Part shown: piece after piece, positions 1 through 10,650 of the stretch
Layout of the letters: each line of letters opens with the position of its first letter
How positions within the stretch are numbered: position 1 is the stretch's first letter
Origin: Nelumbo lutea
Lineage: Eukaryota; Streptophyta; Magnoliopsida; Proteales; Nelumbonaceae
Direction of reading: 5' to 3'
Length of the DNA stretch: 64,000 nt
Assembly (NCBI GenBank): GCA_022828595.1
Contig: JAKGHH010000001.1
Location: 206,789,813-206,853,812, forward strand
The notes under the pieces: model-generated
Told to the model about the DNA's origin: nothing
Database searches by the model: none
What the model saw: the letters and a program-made list of their open reading frames with translations, nothing else
Made by a program: the position numbers and the translations under genes

Positions 1-59
1 TATGAACCATCGACAAAAAAGATTGGGACACTGGGTAGAAACAAAAGATGACATAACAA

Positions 60-1569
60 CAAAGGATTGGAGATATCATAAAGAACCTAAGTAACCCAAT
101 AGAGGTAATGCAAAATGGCAATGTACTATTAAGGTTCCAACTAGTAAGTGAAGTGCTATACCATAGATTGGCGAATGGAGTTAGGGCAAGATGCTTAGGG
201 CCTAAAGAGGTAGAAGTAGTCTTGAACGGAACTAATAAAACTTACTATGGAGACGTAATCACAACACTTTTGGCCAAAGATGAAAACATATTCAACCAAG
301 ATCTAGAACGACTGTGAGAAATACAATCCAAAGGCAAACAAGAATGAGTGTCTCATAGTGGGTGAAGCTTAGAGAGCCATGTACATAGACTACATTGAGA
401 ACAACATCACACCAGTTGACCCGGTTATGAGAAGATAATTCTTAGCAAAAGCCAAAAGATTCTATCTACATGATGGAGCACTGTACAAAAACACTAGAAA
501 ACCTTTGTGATGCCTAGCCGGTAAAGAAATAGAAGAAGCACTAGATGCAGCCCATAGCTTTGAACCAACCCCACACCAAGGACAACTAGCCTTGCACAAC
601 CATATCTTGCACTTAGGCTTCTACTGGCCTACAATGCTAGAAGATACCCAGAAGCATGTACAAAGGTGCCACAAATGCCAAGTACATGCCAAACGGATAC
701 ACCGACCAATTAATGACCTCCACCCCATTTATCACACCGTGGCCTTTCCACACCTGGGGGTAGACTTGATGGGCAAAATACACCCACCTTCCCAGGGATA
801 CTACTTCATCATAGTAGCCATGGATTACTTCACAAAATGGGCAGAGGACATACCTCTAAGGAGAATTTGTGTAGAGAACATCACTGATTTTCTAAGGCAG
901 CACATAGTCCACCAATTTGGGGTCCTAATGAGGATTTTGACAGAAAATGGGTTATCCATAAAAAATTAGGAAGTCTAGGACCTATTAAGACAATATGGGG
1001 CAAGACTAGGCACATCTACAACCTATTACCCACAAGGGAATGGTCAAGCAGAGGCAACCAACAAGACATTGTTAAAAATGTTGTGTAAGATGGTAGCAAA
1101 AAACCAAAAGGACTTGGTAGAAAAGTTATCGAAAGCACTTTGGGCTTATCGCACAACAATAAAAAAGAGCACATAGGCAACACCCTATTCTTTGGTATAT
1201 GGTCAAGAAGATGTTCTACTGGTAGGGATACAAACAGTATCCGCCCGAGTAGCCTATGTAATGAGAAAACACTTATGAACAAATGAAATGGACCAATTGC
1301 TTAGTGAAAAACTAGAATGTATAGAAAAGGATAGAGAGAAGTCACTACAAAAGCAAATCAAATACAAACAACTCATGGCCTCTAACTTCAACAAACTAGT
1401 AAAGCCCAAAAAATTCAAAGAGGGCGGCAAGGTACTAAAAACAACACTCTATGTCAGACAAGGTAAATCAACTAGAAAGTTTGCACCTAATTGGGTCATA
1501 CCATACATCATCCAAGAAACTCACCCAACTAGGTACTATGTACTAAAGAATGTAGCTATAAATGAATAG
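60..1569 (+). pseudogene. TAT-1 pol remnant: pre-integrase modules and integrase
   Basis: Degenerate C-terminal half of a Ty3/gypsy polyprotein. Two successive pre-integrase modules are visible, VLYHRLANGVRARCLGP at about 156-206 and a second (FYLHDGALYKN) at about 460-500. A zinc-binding segment follows at 592-680 with C-x2-C (CHKCQ). The integrase core starts at 730 (GVDLMG, then DYFTKWAE at about 826) and runs to PQGNGQAEATNKTLL at 1030-1075. The C-terminal domain is at 1288-1569. In-frame stops at about 316, 967, 1174 and 1275, plus frame changes, make it non-functional. The duplicated pre-integrase module is typical of plant Tat-lineage elements (family knowledge). The 5' part lies outside the window. 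Confidence 0.85.
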
Positions 1570-1756
1570 GATGAGACAACGAATGGTCACTGGTTGAAGC
1601 CTTCTAATGAGTAGTAATGCAAACCGTAATTGTGAATTCTTGAAGAAAAACATGTCATATATTTTTTGTACTTATCATCAGACAAAGTCTGTTGTACTCA
1701 AAACAGAGCATGTTACGTCTCCTTTGTACATATTTTCAATTTTGAATAAAGCATGT

Positions 1757-2543
1757 TGTAGGCAAGGTGGTGGCCAGGCTAGGGGGATGGTTTCCTTGAA
1801 GAACAAAGGAAGACCAGAGGTGAGGAGTTAATAAGAGGATCAAGGCAAGGAGAGTGGAGAGACGACTGAGCAAGGAGTCCAATAATGGGGTTAATCAATG
1901 GCTAAATGAATGAATTTTGTTATGAGAATGATCTCTATTTATAGGGAAGATCCCGAGATCCTTAAAGGAATGAGCTAAATGTGTTTTTTTTTTCTACTAG
2001 GAAAGGGAATATTAGATTCGTTGTCGGTCATTAAGGAGCATTGCTAGGGTTTTGCCATGTGTTCCTATGGGAATCTCTTCGAGGATTGACTTTCCTTTCA
2101 CTCGAAGATCCTCATAACCCACGTGTGCTACTACCTTTTGCACCTTACTTAACCGATGTGGCGCTAGTGACGTCACTACTTGGCGGACGTCTTATTAGAC
2201 CTATGTGGCGCCTTGTCACATTCATCACTTTGAAATTACATATGCAGCTAACATTCAAGCCCAGTTCTTAATGAACCGGGATCCCACAGCGATCCAGGGT
2301 TCATTGCGGGGCCAAATGTGTGTAAAACCTCATCACAAGTTCAACTCAAGTCTGTTTTGGGCTTGCGCTAAGCGTAGGTTCATTGCAAGCGTGTGGTGAA
2401 CCATAGGTTCATTGCAGACCTGTGATGTGTTATAAGTTCATCACAGAGGAAATATGAGCTACAAGTTGATCGTAGGCATCCATGTGGCATCAATCTAGTG
2501 TTTTCTGTGCTCTAAGGGAATAAGCGAGCACTATGTGCCTACA
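1757..2543 (-). mobile_element. Solo LTR of a Tat-like gypsy, TSD CATGT
   Basis: A 787-bp LTR with perfect 8-bp terminal inverted repeats (TGTAGGCA/TGCCTACA), flanked by identical 5-bp direct repeats CATGT at 1752-1756 and 2544-2548. Minus orientation is set by a TATA box (reverse complement CTATAAATAGAG near 1932-1945). U3 has several copies of a TGCRATGARC-like motif. It resembles the TAT-1 3' LTR at 7382 in start, U3 motifs, a GTAGCACACGT block and the TATA region. No internal domain is attached, so it is a solo LTR. The ORFs at 2041-2399 lie inside it and are not genes. Confidence 0.88.
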
Positions 2544-2610
2544 CATGTTATATTTCCTTACACACAATTGCTCTCAACTAAATTGTCCAAAGTTCCTTTT
2601 TTAACTATGT

Positions 2611-2640
2611 ACTATATATATATATATATTATATTTTATT
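2611..2640. repeat. TA-rich simple repeat
   Basis: A short run of TA dinucleotides, slightly degenerate, immediately before the 50-bp tandem array. Confidence 0.9.
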
Positions 2641-3190
2641 CCCTGTCAACCGTAGGAAGGCTTTGGCAACCCCAAGTATGATGACATAATCCCTTGAAAC
2701 CCTAGGAAGGCATTAGCAACCCCAAGCACGATGACATTTTCCCTAACAACCCCAAGAAGGCCTTGGCAACCCCAAGCGCGATGACATATTCCTTGGCAAT
2801 CCAAGGAAGGCCTTGACAACCCCAATAATGATAACATATTCCCTAGAAACCCCAAGAAGGCCTTGGTAACCCCAAATGTGATGACATATTCCCTAATAAG
2901 CCTAGGAAGGCCTTGGCAACCTCAAGTGCGATGACATATTCCCTAGCAACCCTAGGAAGCCCTTGGCAACCCCAAGCATGATGACATATTCCTTGGCAAC
3001 CGCAGGAAGGCCTTGGCAATCCCAAGTGTGATGACATATTCCCTAGCAACCCTAAGAAGGCCTTGGCAACCCCAAGCGCGATGACATATCTCCTGGCAAT
3101 CCTAGGAAGTCCTTGGCAACTCCAAGTGCGATGACATACTTCCTGGAAACCCCAGGAAGGCCCTAGCTACACCAGGAGTGATGACAAACT
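2641..3190 (+). repeat. Tandem array, 11 units of exactly 50 bp
   Basis: Eleven consecutive units keep a 50-bp period with no indel. Each unit reads roughly CCTAGCAACCCTAGGAAGG, then CCTTGGCAACCCCAAG, then YGCGATGACATATT. Units differ by scattered substitutions, so the array is old. Beyond 3190 the units become irregular (3191-3450) and keep GCGATGACA and CCTTGG fragments. The array lies in the non-coding 3' part of TAT-1, between pol and the antisense ORF, where Tat-lineage elements often carry tandem repeats. Minus-strand ORFs over it are repeat artefacts. Confidence 0.95.
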
Positions 3191-4583
3191 CCATTATTGA
3201 GCCTTCTAATAAGCGATGACTTACCCTGGCAACCCCAGGAAGGCCCTGGATACACTAGGTGCGATAACACTTAATCCCCTCAAATGCGATAACATATCCT
3301 GGCAAACCTAAGAAGACCTTGGAAACCCTAAGGACGATGGAAGACATTGGCAACAGAAAAGTCATGATAGAAACAAGTGCGACAATGAATCTCAACACTT
3401 AGCATAATCAAGTGTGATGACATATCCTACCAAAACCAAGAAGGCTTTGACAATCTCAACTGCACTAGCAGACCTTGGGAAAAGAAATCCTTTGGTAATT
3501 TCACATGGGATGGATTACCCATAAAAACTTAGTACACCATAAACAAGTGAACCCACAACTGTCCGAAAAGGACTTCATATGCGATGACACATCCCATAGT
3601 TACATTGGAAAGCACAATATATATACACAAAATTAGTATTCCCAAATTGTGATGACAATGACTTGACTACAAGGGTACACTCGTAATTACGATGAACAAC
3701 CTAAACAACCTACTATGCCTAGTAGCAACCCATCAATAACTAAGTGGTAACACTCCAAACAACAACCCACTACGGGATAGCATTTGTGTCTAAAACACTA
3801 CCATAGTTAAATAAATGATTATGGCCTGGGCGTAAACACCTAGCTGATATCCCAAAGATACTCTGCATTGCACAGATAATGCACAATTTATTCATTGCAA
3901 AAGCAACGCATTTCAATCTTACACATAAGACAAATCGGTAGGCTCTATCACCACTAAATGGAGGCCCAAATTATCAAAAGATACATAGGGCCTAAATGAC
4001 ATACTAGTATCACACTTAACCCAATAATCCTACTAGCATTGCCTTTAGCCTAACAGACCCAACAACATCACTCCTTTTACATCATGTTTTGTACAAAGAC
4101 TGGGGGCCTACAACTACCAAAAATTCATAGAAAAACAACATACAAAGATATGAACAAAATTTCTCCTTTCATTAAAATGTCAATTTGGGCCCGAGCCCAG
4201 CCCTCATAAAAAGCCCAAAGCCTAACCTAACAAAATGATTGAGGACTCACCACCAGAGAGAGAGAGAGAGAGAGAGAGGACTCACTGCTAGAGAGAGAGA
4301 GGACTCACCATCAGAGAGAGAGAGAACGGTGCCCGAGTTCGTTGTCGGTTCCTAAGAGTTTGAGAGTGAGGAGAATTGTGAAGATAAAAGATGAATAGAG
4401 GGAAATGGGAAAGGGTTAGTCGATTCAAGAATTTAGGGTTTAGAAGAAACTAAAAAAGTCAAGTTGGTCTTTTAGGCCCGAGGTCAAGCCCATACGCTAA
4501 AGTTCATGTTCAAGCCCATTCAGGAGCTAGGCCGACCCATTGGGCTACCCAGCCCATGAATAGGTCTAATGCTCAAGACACTC
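3191..4583. other. TAT-1 3' non-coding region
   Basis: No coding signal seen. 3191-3450 is a decayed continuation of the 50-bp array. 3451-4250 is unique-looking, moderately AT-rich sequence with occasional GCGATGACA motifs (for example about 3578-3590). 4254-4326 has GA microsatellite tracts. 4327-4583 has no ORF that I recognise. Confidence 0.6.
4254..4326. repeat. GA microsatellite blocks
   Basis: Three GA tracts separated by near-identical linkers (GGACTCACYRYYAGAGAG), so this is a compound microsatellite amplified together with its linker. Confidence 0.9.
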
Positions 4584-6374
4584 CTATGGAGAACCCCTAA
4601 CCAAATGCTCCTCTACTTGAGACAATGCAACGTCAGATTCAAATTCACAATCTGTCCATGATACTGACAGCCAGAAAGAACGAGGCACCCTTGTTGCCCT
4701 GGATCTCTTAGGTACAGGAGGATGATTGCCTTCACCCTCTTTAATAATAAGGTGCTTACCCATATGAATAGTGCCCAAAAATTCATGCTCCTCCGCAATA
4801 ACTACAGAGGAACTTGGCTGGGAGGGGGTCTCTTCCTGCCCCCGCTTAGCTGCGTAACTTGGAGGGGGGCCATAACATGATGGGGATGGGGATTCATAGC
4901 CATAAACAACTGCATCCCACTGAACAAGGAACAAATGTAGGTTAAGTGCAGAGACCTGCACAACTTGACTCTCCTGAATCCTACGAGAGGGAATCGAGAG
5001 GCACCTGGGAACACCAACTCATTATGATGGGCTCTAGAACACATATTCACCCAAAGATCTCAGGAACTACAATCCCATACCATCATAATCAAACAGCTGG
5101 AGAAGCTAGTCAGAACAGTATGTTGTTACCTGAGCCTTGCTGGCCCGATCAAGATACATGATGACCACACGCTAGAGCACAAGACGCACCATACAAGCAA
5201 GAGGGTGATTGGCTTCTACAACGCACTGTTGGTCACCATCCTCAGGAACGCTGGCACCATTGTAGAGCGACATAGAATTACGAATGACCAAATACCTCTT
5301 CCCCCTACAGACACCCAAAGTCTGTTCCTCGGTCAATTCCCCCTCCAAAGTTGCAATGGTGACAGCCATTGGGGACAGATGATGGAGGGTAACACTCAAT
5401 TGAAGCTACTCACTGGCGAACATGAACAGAGAAGGAGCAAAAACCTAGTTACAACACTGTTTGTAGCTTGGATCCATTATCTGATGGACAATGTCCTTCA
5501 TCTAGCCAAACAAATAACCCAAAAACATAGAAGCAAATGACAATTGATTGCTATTGGCAGCAAGAACAACATGAGGAACTGACACTGTGCGTAGACCACA
5601 ATCTAGGTTACCTGGGAAAAGGAACCGGGAAGCAAAATAGAGAATGACAGCCGCAAAGTGACACTGGCTATCCCCTCTTGGAACCATAATGTCACCCTCA
5701 CTGTTGGTCTCGAACTAGGAAGCCACCCATGCCTCCAACAACATCTTTCGACGGGCGGTCAATTCATCCACCTGGGACTTGAAAACACTGATTTCTTTCA
5801 TTAAATCTGCATACAAATTGGACAAATTGGAAAGAATCGACTCATTGAACTGCAAATGATAGGAAAACACTGTCCCACCAACAAGAAGAGCCAAAAGAGT
5901 GGCAACATCTTTAGTGGTGACGCCGAACTTGCCAAGAGTACCCATGAAGGTGTGAGTACGAAAACACCAGTGCTCTATAAGGGGTTTCATATAGCTGACC
6001 CCCTCCTTACCAGGGAGGTCCATGAAGTAGTCAACAAAACGCAAAAGATCAGCATCTCGAAGTAGTCGGCAGAACATTGGGTTTTCCAGAATATATTGTG
6101 CCCAACTGAAATAGTTCATTGGTGACTTTAAATCGTCAATCCTCATCTCATGGCACCAGAATGACATTGAGTGGTCCAAATTGACCATACAAATACATAA
6201 GCTCTCTTCCCTCTACATCATCAAACACTCAATCCTTGCCCCTGGACCCCAGAAACCTTTCCCCCCATCAGCCATCTTGGCTGCCTCACACTCCGAGAGC
6301 ATGTCCATAGTATCTACAACCCTCACAATGTTGACAAAGGGACACTTAGACCTTTTCTGCGAATGGGGAGCCAT
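4584..6374 (-). pseudogene. TAT-1 antisense ORF, plant-mobile-domain-like
   Basis: A long reading frame opposite to pol. From the ATG at 6374 (MAPHSQK) to the stop at 4584 the same frame is kept for about 596 codons, broken by roughly a dozen stops (for example 6213-6215, 5715-5717, 5499-5501, 5169-5171) but with no needed frameshift. The N-terminal part (about 5715-6188) has an HWCFRTHTF ... GVTTKDVATLLALLVGG pattern and then VPRGDSQCHFAAVILYFASR. This resembles the plant mobile domain carried by some plant retrotransposons. The C-terminal part is Ser/Pro-rich. A TATA-like CTATAAGAGGG lies on the minus strand near 6515-6526, about 150 bp before the ATG. Domain naming is by pattern and needs a profile search. 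Confidence 0.65.
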
Positions 6375-6514
6375 TATTGAGAATAGAGTACAAAAAAAAA
6401 AAAAAGAAAAGCAAAGGAGAATAGAACTCAAGGAGAGAAATGTAGACCAGCACAGAGAACACAATCAACTCAAAATAGGACTACAAGTAGAAAGCATAAA
6501 CCACTCCCGGGCAT

Positions 6515-6526
6515 CACCCTCTTATA
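6515..6526 (-). promoter_or_regulatory. TATA-like box for the TAT-1 antisense ORF
   Basis: Minus-strand CTATAAGAGGG, placed about 150 bp upstream of the antisense ORF start. Position and match are suggestive only. The parallel TATA in TAT-2 strengthens the idea. Confidence 0.35.
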
Positions 6527-6574
6527 GAAACTCTACACGAGTTTGGAAGTCCAAATGGTGCCGTGGAAGATGAA

Positions 6575-7292
6575 GGAAAATGACCACTTTCCCACCATCA
6601 GTCAACTGAAAATAAAGCCTAATGAAATTACAAACATGCTCTAAGAAAGGGCAGACAATTGGCACATTCATTTAAAATGGACTGCCATGTTAGCAAACTG
6701 CCACTTCGCAAAAAGGGACACCTAATTCCTGAGCCACCCATACGTTTACAACACATTAATGGGAGTCAATGGTTATGCAAAAGACATGATGAAAAGCACA
6801 TCACACATGCATAACGGTCGGTTTCACCGATTCTCTTGACAGGCAAATGTGAGGAGACATTTCATCCCACAATGAATTCCAATAGAAACCAGATAGTAGC
6901 ACAATGTGCATACCCTTAAATACAAATGGGGGATGAGAAGAACCCCACGCAGATAACCAAATTCACCAATATATTTCACAAGAGGCAATGCTTTGCCAAA
7001 GATAGGGGGGCTGATAATCGAAACCATGATCTCAACTGTCTTCGGCAAAGTACTTCCCTATTGAGACAGGGGCTGGAAACTCAGATCACCATTTAGCGCA
7101 AAGCTGCTTCTCAATAGAAAGTACCCTGTCAAAAGACAGGGGAGATGAATTACAAAGAAAATGAGAAGTTAATTCAAAATAAATGCTCCTAATAGCCACC
7201 CAAATAAAACCACTAAATCAAATACAAGAGTGCTTATTGATAAAATTCTCTATGTAAGCTTACAGAGGGGGTTAAAAATTCTCTATGTAAGC
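6575..7292. other. TAT-1 non-coding region before the polypurine tract
   Basis: Contains the presumed 5' leader of the antisense ORF and sequence leading to the 3' LTR. No coding signal recognised. Short repeated phrases (for example AATTCTCTATGTAAGCT twice near 7240-7295) are present. Confidence 0.5.
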
Positions 7293-7900
7293 TCCCCCAT
7301 TCTCTTTGAACCTCTAAAGCAAACCCAACGACAAAAATGCTTATCGGTAAGCTCCCACTTTCCAATAAGCAAAGGGGCTAATGTAGGTATATGATGGTCA
7401 TCTAGACCATGAGAGCATGGAAGGTGCTAAACCAGCACCACATGAACACCTGCGATGAGCTCATAACTCGGTACACATCTGCGATGAGCTCGAAACCTGC
7501 GTAAACATGCGATGAGATCAAGACCCAAAGCTAGTTGCAATGAGCTCAGGACCCGCATAGACTTGCGATGAGCTTAAAGCCATCACACAACCATGATGAG
7601 CTCATAGTCCCAACACTGTGAAAGCCAAAGAATTGTGGTGCCATGATACCCATAGTCCCCCATTCTCTTTGAACCTCCAAAGCAAACCCAACGACAAAAA
7701 TGCTTATCAGTAAGTTCCCACTTTCCAATAAGCAAGGGGGCTAATGTAGGTATATGATGTTCACCTAGACCATGAGAGCATGGAAGGTGCTAAACCAACA
7801 CCACATGAACACCTGCGATGAGCTCAGGATCCGCATAGACTTGCGATGAGCTTAAAGCCATCACAAAACCACGATGAGCTCAAGCTCATCGTAGGTCAGA
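7293..7900 (+). repeat. 363-bp tandem duplication over PPT and LTR start
   Basis: The block starting TCCCCCATTCTCTTTGAACC at 7293 recurs at 7656 (offset 363). The LTR start TGTAGGTATATGATG recurs at 7382 and 7745 with the same offset. The second copy is somewhat shorter and diverges after about 7900. Each copy includes a purine-rich tract (AAGCAAAGGGGCTAA or AAGCAAGGGGGCTAA) immediately before TGTAGG, so the element carries two potential U3 starts. Confidence 0.9.
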
Positions 7901-9055
7901 AACAAGTAAAAAAAATACATGTGTCACTAATAATGTGCATGATAGAATGTCTAGTAAGACTAGAAAGGACATGTGAAATAAGTAGTGATGTCACCCGCGC
8001 CATGTCAATGTAAGAGGCTCTCAAAAGGAAGTAGCACACGTATATTATGAGAATCCTTAGATGAATGGTGATGATGCACGATCTGGTCGCTCCCTCGTGT
8101 ACTGTGATTTGGCTCGAACAAGGTTCCGATTTGCCAGAGCCGAGATGGTGTTTGGATGTCCAACCTGAAGTAAGCTACAAAGGAAAGAAGTTGAGAGTAC
8201 CCGAGTAGTTTTTACCCAAGGAGAACACTTCGATGCTTAAGCCAAACAAGCGGTATGGAAATCTCTTAAGAGTGTGAGAGAGCTTGAGTGTATCAATGTC
8301 CACACCTCCCTAGGTGAACTAGAACCCTTTTTATAGTTTTCAAGGATTTAGGGGGCTCTAATAATGCTCCTGAGCTTCTGGCGGAACTGTTTCCACAAAA
8401 TGAGGCGCATAGGGGTGTTAGTTACACGATTCCAGTGGCGATTTGGAGATTGTTCTCTTGGATTGCGGCATTCGGTATGGCGAGCTGCTCTAACAGCCGC
8501 AATGTCGGCATCCCTGGGAGTGGGGCGCATGAGCAATTGGACGAGCTCACTTCGCTGGTTGCCTCAGTTCACCTCAACTCGCTTGCCTTCCTGGCTAGGT
8601 TGTCCGTGTCTCTAAGGGTCCCGCTAGCTCGCCTTGCTGAGGACAAGGTTGGCCTTTGCGAGGTGCTTCGAGCTGACATGTTGAGTTAATCTGCTGACTT
8701 GGTACTATGTTGTCGATAACGCCCACATGTCACCTTTTGTATGTGAGGACCAAATTACCCCTCATCAAAAGGAAAGCTTGTCCTTAAGATATCTCATAAG
8801 GGACATGGCCAAAGCTTAGTGGTGTTCCCTAGAAACTGACACTGAATCCATGATTCCCTTCCTTAATGGAAATCAGGCACTTTTGGCTCATTCCTTTTGG
8901 GATCTCGGGATCTCTCCCTGTAAATAGGGGTCTAACTCATAATGAGATCATCATTCTATCACCTCATTTGCCCTTGCCCTTAGCATACCTCCCGCTCTTG
9001 GCTTTCCTTTGTCCTTTTAGGAGACCTTGTATGTAGCCTTACCTCCCTACTCACA
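7382..9055 (+). mobile_element. TAT-1 3' LTR (interrupted)
   Basis: Starts TGTAGG after a polypurine tract. Its U3 has about eight spaced copies of a TGCGATGAGCTC-like motif. The block GTAGCACACGT (8033) and the TATA region (CTGTAAATAGGGG near 8919) match the solo LTR at 1757-2543 in order. It is interrupted by the solo LTR at 8069-8767 and enlarged by the 363-bp duplication. The end near 9055 (CTCACA) is inferred from the solo LTR and is approximate. The partner 5' LTR is outside the window. Confidence 0.7.
8069..8767 (-). mobile_element. Solo LTR nested in the TAT-1 LTR
   Basis: A 699-bp insert with TGATGA.../...CATCA termini, flanked by AATGG (left) and AAAGG (right). The related solo LTR at 1757-2543 has the uninterrupted site, GAAAGGAAAG on its minus strand around 2094-2099, which shows that AAAGG is the original target and that the left copy has one substitution. 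Minus orientation is supported by a TATA-like CTATAAAAAGGG (reverse complement) near 8330. ORFs at 8348-8689 lie in its GC-richer U3 and are not supported as genes. Confidence 0.82.
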
Positions 9056-9401
9056 AGTAGCGAAGGGCATACTAATCATTTGGCTAGACACATGGCCATT
9101 CATTTAAAAAACAATAATGAAGGAACTCAAGCACAAATTGGGTGTGGGTTTTTTTGTAATTTTAAATACTCACAAGAGAAAATGAGAATATATTGTATAT
9201 GATTCCTTTGTCCTTTTAGGAGACCTTGTACGTAGCCTTACCTCCCTACTCACAAGTAGCGAAGGGCATACTAATCATTTGGCTAGACACATGGCCATTC
9301 ATTTAAAAAACAACAATGAAGGAACTCAAGCACAAATTGGGTGTGGGTTTTTTGGTAATTTTAAATACTCACAAGAAAAAATGTGAATATATCGTATATG
9401 A
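9004..9401. repeat. 199-bp tandem duplication
   Basis: Two adjacent near-identical copies, 9004-9202 and 9203-9401, starting with TTCCTTTGTCCTTTTAGG and running through ACATGGCCATTCATTTAAAA. They span the tail of the TAT-1 LTR and the flanking AT-rich DNA, so the duplication postdates the insertion. Confidence 0.92.
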
Positions 9402-9439
9402 TGAACAACCATTTTTATTAGATGAAGACCCTATGCTTG

Positions 9440-10650
9440 AAAAGTTTTTATAAGAATTTATAAATCCCCTATTTTAAAAAAGCTTTTAGAAGTACTATCA
9501 AAGCATATGCTTTAAAAAGTTTTTATGCATACAAACAACATTTAATTTCTATTTTATTAAATCTTAATATAGAATTACATTTACATATAATATTTGGACT
9601 TCCAAATATAACATTAGTTATATTTGTGTAACAAGGCATTTTATTGATGATTTTTGGTTTTTATAAAAAAGTATAATTTTAAATTTTACAAGACTTTAAT
9701 GGCTACATACTAATCCACCAAATCCTACAAGTATTTCAAATACTTTATATATTTATGGTATTGAAAATAAACTTTTTTCTATTAGTTTTGATAATGCTAG
9801 TAATAATGCTTTTGCTATAAATATTTTAAAATCTCAATTAAAGCCATTTTTAAATAGAAACTTATTTTATATTAGATGTGCATGCCGCATTTTGAAATTT
9901 ATTATAGAAGAAGTTTTAAATATTATTTCACCTAATATTTCTAAAATTAGAAACTTTATTATGTATATTACAACTTCTCAAACAAGAAAACAAAAATTTA
10001 AATATTGACGTCAATAGTATGGAATAAAATATTAAAGATTGGTAAATCGTAATTTATATAAAAGATTTTTCACAACAATTTTATGATGCAACTAATTTAT
10101 TTTGAGGTTTTTGTTACCTATGTTCTTGTGTTTTAGTTAATAAATCGTATACAGTTATTGAATATTTTGTAAAATATAGAAATGATTTAAAATTTCAAAA
10201 ATATCATTGAAGTAATGAAATTAAATTAAAAAATATATTTCAAAATATTTCACTTTTACATTGTTTAGTTGCAATATTAGATCTTGGGATTGAAAATGAT
10301 AGTATAGATGTTTTACTTAAATCTTATTATAATAATATGAGAGTTGATCTTGGCACAAAAAAATGAAGACGAAGTTAAAAATTTATTTTTTGAAATGTAT
10401 AGTATATATGAATCACAAGTATTTGGACATAGGAGAATATGTACATGCTCCACTATTGGAACCACTAGTTCTACTAGTGGATTAGATAAGGTTTGGTCGT
10501 TAATAAATGAAAGGCAACAATCAATTGCCACTTCATTTGCATGTTCATTTATTGAACTTTATTTTTATTTGCAAGCTATTTTAATAGATTTCCTCACCTA
10601 TGGGGAATTACATAGTTTTAATATTTTATCCTAGTGGAAAGAATATGGTA
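9440..10650 (+). pseudogene. hAT-family transposase relic
   Basis: A very AT-rich decayed coding region. Reading across frames gives typical hAT order: VTRHFIDDFW (about 9627), SFDNASNNAFAINILKSQL (about 9785), RCACRILKFIIEEVLN (about 9880) and SKIRNFIMYITTSQTRKQKF (about 9940). Nearer the C-terminus comes SFIELYFYLQ...YGELHSFNIL (about 10547-10627), matching the position of the hAT dimerisation region. Many stops and frameshifts are present and the ORF is not recoverable as a gene. No terminal inverted repeats were located. Confidence 0.8.

Noticed and set aside
2646..3049. Minus-strand ORFs with repeated Gly/Leu/Pro-rich peptides
   Set aside because: They are readings of the 50-bp non-coding tandem array, and the peptide period of 50 residues follows directly from three repeat units.
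2641..3190. CRISPR-like array
   Set aside because: The units are contiguous diverged 50-bp repeats without unique spacers, in a plant retroelement.
4584..6374. A host gene with plant mobile domain
   Set aside because: Its position between pol and the 3' LTR of a Tat-like element, the many stops and the parallel antisense ORF in TAT-2 make an element-encoded ORF more likely.
8348..8689. Overlapping ORFs on both strands in a GC-richer patch
   Set aside because: They lie inside the U3 of the solo LTR 8069-8767. No domain seen.
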